Shown: positions 9,223 through 18,383, numbered from the stretch's first letter. The stretch is 64,000 nucleotides of DNA from Candidatus Phosphoribacter baldrii (GCA_016704565.1 JADIZV010000002.1:186001-250000); one strand, 5' to 3'. Numbers and translations are program-made. The notes: generated by a model not told the origin, from the letters alone.

Positions 9223-9438
9223 GTGAAGAAGGACATCCACCCCGCCTACGGGGAGACCCAGGTGACCTGCACCTGCGGCAACACGTTCGTCACCCGCAGC
9301 ACCGCCAAGAACGGCGTCATCCACGCCGACGTGTGCGCGGCCTGCCACCCGTTCTACACGGGCAAGCAGAAGATCCTCGACACCGGTGGCCGCGTGGCCC
9401 GCTTCGAGGCCCGCTACGGCAAGAAGGCCGCCAAGTAG
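9223..9438 (+). CDS. rpmE: 50S ribosomal protein L31, zinc-binding type
   Basis: 71-residue ribosomal protein of the large subunit, involved in bridging the subunits. It is the C+ (zinc) paralogue: Cys16 and Cys18 (CTCG) plus Cys38 and Cys41 (CAAC) can bind Zn. The N-terminus MKKDIHPAY is diagnostic. GTG 9223 follows AAGGAGAG. Zinc-free paralogues are often Zur-regulated elsewhere in such genomes; none is visible here. rho-rpmE-prfA order is conserved in Actinobacteria. Confidence 0.97.
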   Translation: MKKDIHPAYGETQVTCTCGNTFVTRSTAKNGVIHADVCAACHPFYTGKQKILDTGGRVARFEARYGKKAAK

Positions 9439-9570
9439 CGTCCCGTCCGCCGGCCCGGCGCATCCCCCGCACCACGCGGAGGGTATGCCGCGGGGTCGGC
9501 GTTCGTGTTCCCGCCTCCGGGCGTGCCCGCCCGGTTGCGCCCCAGCCACCGACCCGATCCGGAGCCCGCG

Positions 9571-10713
9571 ATGAGCGACCACACCACCGAAGCGGCGCAG
9601 GCGCTGCTCGCGTCGGCGGCCCCGCTCGTCGCCGAGCACGCCGAGCTCGAGCGCGCCATGACCGACCCAGCGCTGCACGCCGACCAGACCGCGCTGCGCC
9701 GCACGACCAAGAGGTATGCCGCGCTGGGACCGGTCGTCGCGGCATACCGGACTCTTGCCGCGGCCCGCGCGGATCTGGCGGCCGCCCACGAGCTCGCCTC
9801 GGAGGACCCGGCGTTCGCCGAAGAACTGCCCGCGATCGAGGCAACATCAGCGGCCGCGCAGGAGCGGTTGCACACCCTCCTGCTGCCGCGTGACCCTGAC
9901 GATGACCGTGACGCGATCCTCGAAGTCAAGGCAGGGGAGGGCGGGGAGGAGTCGGCGCTCTTCGCGGGGGATCTGCTGCGGATGTACCTCCGCTATGCCG
10001 AGCGGCGCGGCTGGAAGGCCGAGGTGCTCGACGAGACCGAGTCCGACCTCGGCGGCATCAAGGAAGCGCGGGTCGCGGTGCGCGCCAAGGGAACTCCACA
10101 GCCCGGCGAGGCGCCGTGGGCGCGGCTGAAATTCGAGGGCGGTGTGCACCGGGTCCAGCGCGTGCCAGTCACCGAGAGCCAGGGACGCATCCACACCTCG
10201 GCTGCGGGCATTCTGGTCATGCCCGACATTGACGAGGGTGACGACGAGATCGAGATCTCGCCGGCTGACCTGCGGATCGACGTCTATCGCTCCAGTGGCC
10301 CCGGGGGACAGTCGGTCAACACGACCGACTCGGCCGTGCGGATCACCCATCTGCCGACCGGCCTGGTTGTCTCCTGCCAGAACGAGAAGTCCCAGCTGCA
10401 AAACAAGGAGTCGGCGCTGCGGGTGCTCAAGGCCCGACTGCGGCAGGCTGCCCGCGAGGCGGCCGAGGCGCAGGCGTCGGCCGCCCGCCGCAGCCAGGTC
10501 CGCACCGTCGACCGCTCCGAGCGGATCCGCACCTACAACTTCCCGGAGAACCGGATCGCCGATCACCGCACCGGGTTCAAGGCCTACAACCTCGACATTG
10601 TCCTTGAGGGTGACCTCGACCCGGTCATCCAGTCCTGCCTCGACGCCGATGAGGCCGAGCGGATGGCCGGGGCGGGTGGCGTCGGCGGCAGCGGCGAGCT
10701 GACGCGCTCGTGA
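9571..10713 (+). CDS. prfA: Peptide chain release factor 1
   Basis: Recognises UAA and UAG stop codons and triggers peptide release. The catalytic GGQ is at residues ~245-247 (SGPGGQSVNTTDSAVRITH). The codon-recognition motif PxT is present as PVT at ~199-201 (RVPVTESQGRIHTSA), which separates RF1 from RF2. ATG 9571 has GGAG six bases upstream; an earlier ATG-like frame start would add unrelated residues. It overlaps prmC by four bases (GTGA), fitting because PrmC methylates this GGQ glutamine. Confidence 0.96.
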   Translation: MSDHTTEAAQALLASAAPLVAEHAELERAMTDPALHADQTALRRTTKRYAALGPVVAAYRTLAAARADLAAAHELASEDPAFAEELPAIEATSAAAQERLHTLLLPRDPDDDRDAILEVKAGEGGEESALFAGDLLRMYLRYAERRGWKAEVLDETESDLGGIKEARVAVRAKGTPQPGEAPWARLKFEGGVHRVQRVPVTESQGRIHTSAAGILVMPDIDEGDDEIEISPADLRIDVYRSSGPGGQSVNTTDSAVRITHLPTGLVVSCQNEKSQLQNKESALRVLKARLRQAAREAAEAQASAARRSQVRTVDRSERIRTYNFPENRIADHRTGFKAYNLDIVLEGDLDPVIQSCLDADEAERMAGAGGVGGSGELTRS

Positions 10714-11663
10714 CCGCGTCCACGGCAGACGGATTGGGCGACGGATCGGGAGAGGGTGCGCGGGAAAGCGCGCGGGACGGCGCGCGGGGCGGGGCTACCG
10801 CCCTCCGGGACGCGGTCCGGGAGGCGACCCACCGGCTGGCCGGAGCAGGCATCGCGTCGGCTCCCGTCGACGCCCTCGTGCTGGCCGCCCACACGCTCGG
10901 CGTCGAGGTGGGGGAGGCACGTCGGCTGCTCGTCCTCGGGGGTGTCCAGGTCCCGCCGGGGTATGCCGCCCTCGTCGCCGAACGTGCTCGGCGCGTGCCG
11001 TTGCAGCACCTCACTGGTGAGGCGCACTTCCGGGGGTTGACCCTGCGGGTCGGCCCAGGGGTGTTCATCCCCCGTCCGGAGACCGAGACGCTCGTCTCAC
11101 TCGCGCTCACTGCAGTGGACGAGATTATCTGCGACGGCGCGGCCTCGGTCGTCGATCTGTGCGTCGGGTCGGGGGCAATTGCCTTGTCCCTCAAGGCCGA
11201 ACGGCCCACCCTGACCGTCCGCGCCATCGAGGTCGATCCGCTCGCTCACGGCTGGGCCGTGGCCAATCGCGACCGGCTCGGGCTCGATGTCGCCGTGGAC
11301 CTGGGAGATGCGCGGACGGCATACCCCGACCTGGTCGGCGCCGTCGATGTGGTGACGTGCAACCCGCCCTACATCCCCGACGACCAGGTGCCGGTGGACC
11401 CAGAGGTGCGCGACCACGACCCGGCGCTGGCGCTCTATGGGGGCAGCGCCGACGGCCTGGCGTTGCCCTTGACGATGGCGGCACGGGCGGCGGAGCTGCT
11501 GCGCCCCGGCGGCACTCTCGTCATGGAGCATGCCGACGTGCAAGGGCCTGGGCTGCTGCGGGCTCTCGTGGCCACGGATGCGTGGAGCGAGGCCGTCGAC
11601 CACGCGGACCTCACCGGTCGGCCCCGGGTGGTTGTTGCTCGCCGCAAGGGCGCAACCGGATAA
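10710..11663 (+). CDS. prmC: Release factor glutamine methyltransferase
   Basis: SAM-dependent methyltransferase that methylates the GGQ glutamine of release factors. The helical N-terminal domain is followed by PRPETETLV, the SAM-binding VVDLCVGSGAIALSLK and the catalytic NPPYIP motif. The first ~25 residues are a Gly/Asp/Arg-rich extension (GLGDGSGEGARESARDG) of unknown use. GTG 10710 overlaps the prfA stop, implying translational coupling. Confidence 0.94.
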   Translation: MTASTADGLGDGSGEGARESARDGARGGATALRDAVREATHRLAGAGIASAPVDALVLAAHTLGVEVGEARRLLVLGGVQVPPGYAALVAERARRVPLQHLTGEAHFRGLTLRVGPGVFIPRPETETLVSLALTAVDEIICDGAASVVDLCVGSGAIALSLKAERPTLTVRAIEVDPLAHGWAVANRDRLGLDVAVDLGDARTAYPDLVGAVDVVTCNPPYIPDDQVPVDPEVRDHDPALALYGGSADGLALPLTMAARAAELLRPGGTLVMEHADVQGPGLLRALVATDAWSEAVDHADLTGRPRVVVARRKGATG

Positions 11664-11716
11664 CCCCGGCTCATCTCCGTCTCGACAGTCCGCCGTGGTC
11701 GTGGTGTGCTCTGCCC

Positions 11717-12586
11717 ATGACTCCGCACCTGCCGATGACCGGACAGACCGTGCTCATCACCGGAGCGACGGGTGGGATCGGCCTGGCGACCGCGGTCGGC
11801 CTCGCCGGTCTCGGCGCCCGGATCGGCGTCGTCGGGCGCGACGAGCAACGCACTGCTGCTGCGGTGGACGCGGTGCGAGCCGTGCCTGGGTCCGGCGGCG
11901 CCGACGCGTTCCTCGCGGATCTATCGGTCCAGCGCGAGGTGCGGGCGCTCGCTTCGGCGGTGCTCACGGCATACCCGCGGGTCGATGTCCTGGTCAACAA
12001 CGCTGGCGGCTTCTGGAGTGCTCGGCACGTGACCGCTGACGGTTTGGAGTGGACGTTCGCCGTCAACCATCTCGCGCCGTTCCTGCTCACGACCCTGTTG
12101 CTGGACCGATTGGGCGACAGCGCTCCGGCGCGGGTGGTGACCGTCTCCTCGGACGCGCATCGCGCCGGACGAATGGATTTCGACGACCTGCAGGCGCAGC
12201 ACGGCTATTCGGGGATCCGGGCCTATGCCCAGTCCAAGCTCGCCAACATCCTGTTCACCCGAGAGCTGGCCCGACGCCTGGACGGCAGCACCGTCACGGC
12301 CAACGCTTTGCACCCTGGGACGGTTCGGACCGGTTTCGCCCGTGAGGATGCGGGCGGCCTGATGAGGCTTGCCCTGCGCGTCGGCGCCATCCTCATGAAG
12401 TCACCCGAGCAGGGCGCCAGGACTTCGGTGTATGCCGCCTCCTCACCCGACCTGGCGCACGTCACCGGCGCCTACCTCGCCAACTCGCGGCTGGCCACCC
12501 CACATCAGCGGGCCCAGGACGATGCCGCGGCTGCCCGACTGTGGGCAGTGAGCGAAGACCTGGTCGCGCGGTCGGCGGGACGGTAG
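11717..12586 (+). CDS. Short-chain dehydrogenase/reductase (retinol-dehydrogenase-like)
   Basis: 289-residue classical SDR. Cofactor motif TGATGGIG near the N-terminus, NNAGG, catalytic Ser in VVTVSSDAHR, and YAQSK (Tyr-xxx-Lys). Downstream LANILFTRELARRL and NALHPGTVRTGF resemble WWOX/retinol dehydrogenase-like bacterial SDRs. Substrate unknown. ATG 11717 gives six to nine residues before the Rossmann strand; ATG 11735 is an alternative. Confidence 0.85.
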   Translation: MTPHLPMTGQTVLITGATGGIGLATAVGLAGLGARIGVVGRDEQRTAAAVDAVRAVPGSGGADAFLADLSVQREVRALASAVLTAYPRVDVLVNNAGGFWSARHVTADGLEWTFAVNHLAPFLLTTLLLDRLGDSAPARVVTVSSDAHRAGRMDFDDLQAQHGYSGIRAYAQSKLANILFTRELARRLDGSTVTANALHPGTVRTGFAREDAGGLMRLALRVGAILMKSPEQGARTSVYAASSPDLAHVTGAYLANSRLATPHQRAQDDAAAARLWAVSEDLVARSAGR

Positions 12587-12615
12587 TTGTTCAAGGGCAA
12601 TGTGAGACTACGGAC

Positions 12616-13008
12616 ATGGCCCCGTCCGTGAACCTCCCAGTCCTGGTCTTCGACGGGGACTGCGCCTTCTGCACCCGCTCCGCTGAGGTGGCCGAGCGTT
12701 GGGTCCGCAGTGGCGACGGGTATGCCGTTGCACCCTGGCAGCACCTCGATCTCGCTGCCCTGGGGCTCACCGCTGCGCAGTGTGACGCGGCGCTGACGTT
12801 CGTTGACGCGCAGGGTGCAGTCACCTCGGGGGCCGACGCGGTCGCGAATGCCCTTCGCTGTGGGCGACGACCTTGGCGACCACTGGGGGTGCTGCTCTCG
12901 GCCCCGGCGATGCGCCCGGTCGCTGCGGGCATCTACCGTTGGATCGCCGCGAACCGGCACTCGCTTCCCGGGGGCACCGCGGCCTGCCGACTGGACCAGA
13001 ACCAGTGA
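12616..13008 (+). CDS. DCC-family thiol-disulfide oxidoreductase-like protein (DUF393)
   Basis: 130 residues with the family-defining DGDCAFC at residues 13-19 directly after the first strand, then WQHLDLAALGLT and a C-terminal helix IYRWIAANRH. The two cysteines suggest redox chemistry, but the family's substrates are poorly known. It lies 29 bases after the SDR gene, so the two may form a redox pair. Confidence 0.85.
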   Translation: MAPSVNLPVLVFDGDCAFCTRSAEVAERWVRSGDGYAVAPWQHLDLAALGLTAAQCDAALTFVDAQGAVTSGADAVANALRCGRRPWRPLGVLLSAPAMRPVAAGIYRWIAANRHSLPGGTAACRLDQNQ

Positions 13009-13122
13009 GCACCGGCTGACCCTTGATCGTCGGCACCAGGCGTCGAAAGTCGCGCCGAACCACGCGACATCGGCCTGGGGCGGGGGACTCGCTGCGGTGG
13101 GCCGGTCGCGCCCCGCGCGTCG

Positions 13123-13128
13123 TACAGT
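13123..13128 (+). promoter_or_regulatory. TACAGT -10 element of a leaderless transcript
   Basis: TACAGT ends seven bases before ATG 13136, so transcription should start at or next to the start codon. The same spacing recurs at other genes in this window. Confidence 0.55.
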
Positions 13129-13135
13129 GTGCGCC

Positions 13136-13942
13136 ATGCCCGAGGTCTTCGACTGTTCCACCGCTGACGGACTGAGCGCTGGGGTTGCGGCGGCTGCGGA
13201 CGCCGTCCGCACCGGCCACGTTGTCGTGTTGCCGACCGACACGGTCTATGGGGTGGGATGCGACGCGTTCGATGCGTCGGCGGTGACCGCGGTGCTGGCC
13301 GCCAAGGGTCGCGGCCGCGAGATGCCACCGCCGGTGCTCGTGCCGGGGCCCCGGACGGTCGACGGCCTCGCCCGCGAGGTGCCCGACTATGCGCGCGCAC
13401 TCATCGACCGGTTCTGGCCCGGCGCCCTCACGGTCGTCCTCCGGGCCCAGTCGTCGCTGCAGTGGGACCTCGGGGAGACCAACGGCACGGTCGCCGTGCG
13501 CATGCCGGATGACCCGGTCGCCCTGGCCCTGTTGACCGAGATCGGCCCGATGGCCGTGACCAGCGCCAACCGCACCGGTATGCCGCCTGCCTCCACCGTC
13601 GCTGACGCCCAGGAGCAGCTCGGTGACGCGGTGGCGGTCTATCTCGACGGCGGCCCGGCCCACGGTGGCCCCGCCTCGACGATTGTCGACTGCACGGGGG
13701 ACGATCCGGTCATCTTGCGCCCAGGGGCGGTGGGCGAGCCGGAGATCCTCGAGGTCGTGGCAGCGGCCCGGGCCACCGCCGACCAGGCCGCCGCAGTCGC
13801 CGCCGCAGCCATCGCCCTGGAACAAGCCCGGCTACGCAAGATCGCCGAAAGGGAACAAGCCGACCGCGACCGCGTCGCCGATCCGCGTCGACGGCCTGGT
13901 GCGACCAAAAAGGTCGCCGGCTCCCGCCGTCGACCCAGCTGA
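13136..13942 (+). CDS. Threonylcarbamoyl-AMP synthase (Sua5/YciO/YrdC)
   Basis: Makes the threonylcarbamoyl-AMP intermediate of the t6A37 tRNA modification. The YrdC fold is clear: LPTDTVYGVGCDAF, KGRGREMPPPVLV, FWPGALTVVL, GTVAVRMPDDP and VTSANRTGMPP. After ~210 residues a Lys/Arg/Ala-rich helix and basic tail (RRRPGATKKVAGSRRR) replace the Sua5 domain. Conserved prmC-sua5 synteny supports the call. Gene names tsaC and sua5 both circulate. Confidence 0.9.
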   Translation: MPEVFDCSTADGLSAGVAAAADAVRTGHVVVLPTDTVYGVGCDAFDASAVTAVLAAKGRGREMPPPVLVPGPRTVDGLAREVPDYARALIDRFWPGALTVVLRAQSSLQWDLGETNGTVAVRMPDDPVALALLTEIGPMAVTSANRTGMPPASTVADAQEQLGDAVAVYLDGGPAHGGPASTIVDCTGDDPVILRPGAVGEPEILEVVAAARATADQAAAVAAAAIALEQARLRKIAEREQADRDRVADPRRRPGATKKVAGSRRRPS

Positions 13943-13972
13943 TGCACGCACACTCACGGGGGAGGCCTTCGC

Positions 13973-14833
13973 ATGGTCACGTCAGCGCGACATCCCGACC
14001 TGCGCCGTGGGACGGGTTCGGGACCGGACGGCGCCAGGGTCGGGATGCCGGTCGCCGGGGTGATCGCGGTCCTGCTCGTGGTGCTGACCGGGGGCTGCTC
14101 AGTCGGGAAGTCGTCGGAGCGGCGCACCCTTGAGGTAGTGCCGACCTCGTCAGGTGTGGGATCGGACGCTTCGGCAGCGCCCTCCGGCACCGTTCCGGGC
14201 CCTGCGCCGACGGTGGCCTCCGGGTCGGCCGCATCCGGCGTCGCCCGGCCGTCGGGCGGGGCGTCCGCTGGCCCGGCATACGCGCCGGAAGGGCCGGTGA
14301 TGGATGCCGACCGGTTCTGGGGTTTGCTCGCTGGGCTTCCGGCCACGACGGAGTGGAAGCTCGCCAAGCTCGAAGGGCGACTGACCGGGCTCAACGACAG
14401 CGACCGTCGGGCCTTCGGTCGACGGTTCATCACCGAAAGCACCGCGTTGCTCACCTGGCGGCACATCCAGGCGGCCGAAGTCATCATGGGTTCGGTGAGT
14501 GAGGACGTGTTCGTGGACTTCCGCTCCTGGGTGGTGCTGCAGGGCCCAGAGGTGAGTCGGGCCTTCCTCACCGATCCGGACTCGTTGGCTGCTGTCGGCC
14601 CGACCGACGAGGAGGAGATCGGGATGGCGCAGGTGTTTGAGGCTTTGGCAACGGAACTGCTGGGGGACGAGGTAGCGGCCCTCTACGCCGAACCATTGGG
14701 AGACTCGCCCAAAGACACCTACGAAGTCCTGGCCCAGCGCTATCCACGGCTCGCGGCGGCATACTTGCCCAGCCCCGCCCCGACGGGCACTCCGTGGGAC
14801 TCCGGCCCCCGCCCGATCCGGCGCCGGTCCTAG
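13973..14833 (+). CDS. DUF4240-containing lipoprotein
   Basis: 286 residues. A hydrophobic stretch (AGVIAVLLVVLTGGCS) with a lipobox cysteine at ~43 predicts a membrane-anchored lipoprotein. A Ser/Ala/Gly/Pro-rich linker follows. From ~105 there is a DUF4240-like domain opening with MDADRFWGLLAGL and containing WRHIQAAEVIMG and FLTDPDSLAA. DUF4240 proteins are often cytosolic, so export would be unusual. Function unknown. Confidence 0.7.
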   Translation: MVTSARHPDLRRGTGSGPDGARVGMPVAGVIAVLLVVLTGGCSVGKSSERRTLEVVPTSSGVGSDASAAPSGTVPGPAPTVASGSAASGVARPSGGASAGPAYAPEGPVMDADRFWGLLAGLPATTEWKLAKLEGRLTGLNDSDRRAFGRRFITESTALLTWRHIQAAEVIMGSVSEDVFVDFRSWVVLQGPEVSRAFLTDPDSLAAVGPTDEEEIGMAQVFEALATELLGDEVAALYAEPLGDSPKDTYEVLAQRYPRLAAAYLPSPAPTGTPWDSGPRPIRRRS

Positions 14834-14912
14834 CCCGCCCTGCCTCCTGCCGCCCGCTCGCGTCGTCACCTTCCGCTGGGCCAAGCACCACGCGCGCGGG
14901 AACGGGCGCACG

Positions 14913-14930
14913 GTATGCCGCACGGCATAC
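14913..14930. repeat. Inverted pair of the GTATGCCG motif in front of glyA
   Basis: GTATGCCG-CA-CGGCATAC. The right copy runs into AGT, so TACAGT at 14928-14933 can serve as the -10 of glyA about 47 bases before its start. This is a direct overlap of the motif with a likely promoter. Confidence 0.6.
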
Positions 14931-14979
14931 AGTGGGTGCTTGCCGACCCCCCGTCCCCGAGAGGCGTAGCGAGACCCCT

Positions 14980-16254
14980 ATGAGCGAGTTCTACGGCAGC
15001 GACTTCGACGCACTGACCGCCTTCGACCCGGACATCGCCGGCGTCCTGCTGTCCGAGCTCGGCCGGATCCGCAGCGGCCTGCAGCTCATCGCCAGCGAGA
15101 ACATCTCCAGCCCCGCGGTGCTCACCGCGCTCGGCTCGACGCTGTCCAACAAGTACGCCGAGGGCTACCCGGGACGGCGCTACTACGGCGGCTGCGCCGA
15201 AGTCGACAAGGCCGAGCAGATCGCCATCGACCGCTGCAAGGCTCTCTTCGGCGCCGACCACGCCAACGTCCAGCCGCACAGTGGCGCGAGTGCCAACCAG
15301 GCCGTCTATGGGGCGTTCCTCAAGCCCGGCGAGACCATCCTGGCGATGAGCCTCCCGCACGGCGGGCACCTCACCCACGGCAGCAAGGTCTCCTTCAGCG
15401 GCAAGTGGTTCAACGCCGTCCACTACGGGGTCGACAAGAACACCGAAGACATCGACTACGACCAGGTCGAGGCCTTGGCCAAGGAGCACCGCCCCAAGGT
15501 CATCCTCGCCGGTGGCTCGGCGATCCCGCGGCTCATCGACTTCGCCCGCTTCCGGGCCATCGCCGACGAGATCGGCGCGATCTTCTGGGTCGATGCGGCC
15601 CACTTCATCGGATTGGTGGCGGGCAAGGCGATCCCGAGCCCCGTCCCGCATGCCGACGTCGTGTCGTTCACGACGCACAAGGTGCTGCGCGGCCCGCGCT
15701 CGGGCGCCATCGTCTGCACCGCCGAGCATGCTGCCGCAATCGACAAGGCGGTCTTCCCGATGATGCAGGGCGGCCCGCAGATGCACACCGTGGCCGCCAA
15801 GGCGGTCAACTTCAAGGAATGCGCGACGCCGGAATACGCCGCGTATGCCGCACAGGTCGTCCGCAACGCGGCCATCCTCGCGACCGAGCTGGGTGAGCAC
15901 GGCATCCGCCCGACCACGGGTGGCACCGACACCCACCTGTCGCTGCATGACCTGCAGGGGGTCGGGGTCACCGGCAAGGACGCCGAAGCCCGCGCCGATG
16001 CGGCCGGAATCGTGTTGAACAAGAACGCGATCCCCTTCGACCCGGCTCCGCCGAGCGTGGCCTCCGGGATCCGGGTCGGGACGCCGTGCGTGACAACCCA
16101 AGGGATGGGCGAGGAGGAGATGCGTCGGATCGCCCGGCTCATCGCCACCGCCGTCACCCAGGGCGACGCCGACCCTGAGCACGCCGTCTCCAAGGCGGTG
16201 CGCGCGGAGGTGACCGAGCTGGTCACTGCTCACCCGGCATACCCTCGGCCGTAA
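14980..16254 (+). CDS. glyA: Serine hydroxymethyltransferase
   Basis: PLP enzyme interconverting serine and glycine with tetrahydrofolate, supplying one-carbon units. Motifs: QLIASENISS, NKYAEGYPGRRYYGGC, NVQPHSGASANQAVY and the PLP lysine in FTTHKVLRGPRSG; also GGTDTHL and GIRVGTPCVTTQG. 424 residues, normal. ATG 14980 agrees with homology. Genomes of this group often hold two SHMTs; whether this is the main one cannot be told. Confidence 0.94.
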   Translation: MSEFYGSDFDALTAFDPDIAGVLLSELGRIRSGLQLIASENISSPAVLTALGSTLSNKYAEGYPGRRYYGGCAEVDKAEQIAIDRCKALFGADHANVQPHSGASANQAVYGAFLKPGETILAMSLPHGGHLTHGSKVSFSGKWFNAVHYGVDKNTEDIDYDQVEALAKEHRPKVILAGGSAIPRLIDFARFRAIADEIGAIFWVDAAHFIGLVAGKAIPSPVPHADVVSFTTHKVLRGPRSGAIVCTAEHAAAIDKAVFPMMQGGPQMHTVAAKAVNFKECATPEYAAYAAQVVRNAAILATELGEHGIRPTTGGTDTHLSLHDLQGVGVTGKDAEARADAAGIVLNKNAIPFDPAPPSVASGIRVGTPCVTTQGMGEEEMRRIARLIATAVTQGDADPEHAVSKAVRAEVTELVTAHPAYPRP

Positions 16255-16305
16255 GTCCCCACTCGCCCACCGGGCGATTCCGACCAGACGAAGCGGCCCC
16301 GTCCC

Positions 16306-17406
16306 GTGCGCGAATACCTGCTCATCTGTGTGGTGGCTCTGGCGGTCACCTTCCTGATGACGCCGGTCGTGCGCGCCTTGGCGGTGGTCGTCAAGGCCGT
16401 GACCCCGCTACGCGAGCGCGATGTCCACACGGTTCCCATCCCGCGCCTGGGTGGGCTGGCCATCCTCTGTGGACTCACAGCGGCGACCCTGGTGGCGCGA
16501 CAGCTGCCCTACCTCAAGGGGGTCTACACCAGCGGCCAGATGACCGGTGTGCTCCTGGGCGCCGTGGTCATCTGTCTCATTGGGGCGATCGACGACATCC
16601 GCGAGCTCGACTGGGTGACCAAGTTCGCCGGTCAGGCCCTGGCGGCCGGGGTGATGGCCTACAAGGGCGTCGTCATGCTGCACATCCCCTTCTTCGGCAC
16701 CAGCACCGTCCTGCCCCAACCGGTGCTCGTCGCCGTGACGATCGGGATCGTCCTCGTGACGGTCAACGCGGTCAACTGGATCGACGGCCTGGACGGGTTG
16801 GCCGCCGGCATCGTCGCCATCGCCGCCGCCGCGTTCTTCGCCTATTCCTACCTGTTGAGCTACACGTTCAACCCGCCCAACGTCTTCTCGACGGCGACCT
16901 TCGTGACGGCGGCGACCCTGGGCTGCTGCTTGGGTTTCCTGCCGCACAACTTCAACCCGGCGCGGTTGTTCATGGGGGATTCCGGCTCGCTGCTGCTCGG
17001 CCTGTTGCTGGCGGCCGCAACCATCTCGATCACCGGAAACGTCGATCCGAGCGCGGTCAGCGGCGACCAGGTGACCGCTGCGCTGCTGCCGATCCTCGCT
17101 CCTCTGGCGGTGCTGTCGTTGCCGTTCCTCGACGTGGTGCTGGCGGTCATCCGGCGGACCCGGGCGGGTCAAAAGCCGTGGCAGGCCGACAGCAAGCACC
17201 TGCACCATCGGATGCTGCGGATCGGTCACGGACACCGTGGTGCTGTGCTCATCCTCTACCTGTGGGCATCGGTGCTCGCGTTCGGCACGGTGCTCTGGGT
17301 CGTCATCGGAGGCTGGCCGACCTTGACCGCCATCGCCGTCGCCGTCGCGGTCGCGGTGACGCTCACGGCATACCTGCCGCGTTGGGTCCGCGCGAGGCGC
17401 TTGTGA
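16306..17406 (+). CDS. WecA/MraY-type undecaprenyl-phosphate sugar-1-phosphate transferase
   Basis: Polytopic membrane enzyme (about ten helices, 366 residues) of the MraY/WecA family. It transfers a sugar-1-phosphate to a polyprenyl phosphate to start cell-envelope polysaccharide synthesis. Visible motifs: RERDVHTVPIPRLGG, AIDDIRELDW (metal-binding Asp), NAVNWIDGLDGLAAG, FMGDSGS and the cytoplasmic SKHLHHRMLRIGHGHR. The position just before the atp genes is conserved (the rfe/Rv1302 position). GTG 16306 start. Confidence 0.9.
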   Translation: MREYLLICVVALAVTFLMTPVVRALAVVVKAVTPLRERDVHTVPIPRLGGLAILCGLTAATLVARQLPYLKGVYTSGQMTGVLLGAVVICLIGAIDDIRELDWVTKFAGQALAAGVMAYKGVVMLHIPFFGTSTVLPQPVLVAVTIGIVLVTVNAVNWIDGLDGLAAGIVAIAAAAFFAYSYLLSYTFNPPNVFSTATFVTAATLGCCLGFLPHNFNPARLFMGDSGSLLLGLLLAAATISITGNVDPSAVSGDQVTAALLPILAPLAVLSLPFLDVVLAVIRRTRAGQKPWQADSKHLHHRMLRIGHGHRGAVLILYLWASVLAFGTVLWVVIGGWPTLTAIAVAVAVAVTLTAYLPRWVRARRL

Positions 17407-17419
17407 TACCTTTCACAAG
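17400..17419. promoter_or_regulatory. Perfect CRP/GlxR-type operator at the head of the atp operon
   Basis: CTTGTGATACCTTTCACAAG is a perfect 7-bp inverted repeat with six-base spacer and contains TGTGA-N6-TCACA, the classical cAMP-receptor-protein consensus. It overlaps the stop of the upstream transferase gene and lies 40 bases before the first atp-operon gene. CRP-type regulators (GlxR in corynebacteria) control respiratory genes; control of atp genes here is inference. Confidence 0.7.
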
Positions 17420-17458
17420 CTCGCTTGCGTGCTCCCACCACCTCGACCAAGGCGGACG

Positions 17459-17926
17459 ATGACCCTCACCCCCGGACCGCTGGACGGCACCTCCGTCGGC
17501 CCGTCGGACGGGGCCTTGGAGAGCGACGCGTTCGCCGAATTGCTCCGCGGCGCCCTGCGCCCGACGCTCGTGGTGGCAGCCCTGGCCGTCCTCGTCGCTG
17601 CCTTCTCCGGCGTGACCGCCGCCTGGTCGGCGGCCCTGGGCGCCGTCCTGGTGCTGGGGTTCTTCACCGCCAGCCTGCTGGTGATGAAGCGCACCGCGCA
17701 CCTGCCGCCAACGACGGTCATGGCTGTGGTGATGATCACCTACACGGTCAAGGTGGTCGTGCTCGGGGTTGTCCTGTTCGCCGTCCGCGACGCGTCCTGG
17801 CTCAACGGGTATGCCGCTGGAGTCACCATCACGGTGTGCGCCCTCGTGTGGCTGTTCTTCGAGATGCGCGCCTACAAGCGGCTGCGCATCTTCGCGTTCT
17901 CGCCGGGTGAGAAGGCGGGCGCGTGA
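17459..17926 (+). CDS. ATP synthase I-like membrane protein
   Basis: 155 residues with four hydrophobic helices after a charged N-terminal tail (LRPTLVVAALAVLVAAFSG, AALGAVLVLGFFTASL, TTVMAVVMITYTVKVVVLG, YAAGVTITVCALVWLFFE). It occupies the Rv1303 position before atpB and resembles AtpI-family proteins that help assemble the c-ring or carry Mg2+. ATG 17459 is preferred because a GGCGG stretch lies just upstream; GTG/CTG starts further up would add a proline-rich leader. Confidence 0.75.
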   Translation: MTLTPGPLDGTSVGPSDGALESDAFAELLRGALRPTLVVAALAVLVAAFSGVTAAWSAALGAVLVLGFFTASLLVMKRTAHLPPTTVMAVVMITYTVKVVVLGVVLFAVRDASWLNGYAAGVTITVCALVWLFFEMRAYKRLRIFAFSPGEKAGA

Positions 17927-18010
17927 TCCTGCTCACCGACCCCCTCCGGTATGCCGCTCGCGACACCATCCGGGCACGGCGTACGGACCGGCTGCGAGAG
18001 GATTCCGACC

Positions 18011-18265
18011 ATGGCACCCACCCCTCCGTCACCCCCCTCGGGAAGCTCCCCGGAAGAGCGAGAGGCGTTGCGCGAGTTCAACATGCGCGAAGCGGACTCG
18101 GCCTGGAAGGCGGTCGCCTACCTGCTGACCGGACCCGCGATCTACGGGGGTCTGGGGTGGCTGCTGGACCGCTGGTGGGGGACTGCGTTCATGGCCCCCG
18201 TGGGCATCGTCGGGGGCATGGCCCTGTCGATCTACCTCATCTGGTTCCGGTACGGTTCTCACTGA
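18011..18265 (+). CDS. AtpZ/AtpI-like F0F1-ATPase accessory protein
   Basis: 84 residues: a short acidic helix (EEREALREFNMREADSAW) and two membrane helices (VAYLLTGPAIYGGLGWLLD and FMAPVGIVGGMALSIYLIW). The GxxxGxxxD-type first helix and size fit the AtpZ family, which usually sits at the head of atp operons. ATG 18011 has GAGAGG about nine bases upstream. With the preceding gene it gives two AtpI-type proteins in tandem. Confidence 0.75.
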   Translation: MAPTPPSPPSGSSPEEREALREFNMREADSAWKAVAYLLTGPAIYGGLGWLLDRWWGTAFMAPVGIVGGMALSIYLIWFRYGSH

Positions 18266-18383
18266 AACCGGTTCTGTCCCCACCCTGCTTCGCGGCGCCC
18301 TCGAAAGCCTCGCAACCGCGGCCGGAACGAACGGGTTTCAGCCGATGCGGCCACCCGGTCCTGACCACTCGAAGGAGAGTCTC

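Noticed and set aside
17411..17427. CAAGC-TC-GCTTG as a terminator
   Set aside because: Stem is only five bases and lies within the operator/promoter zone.
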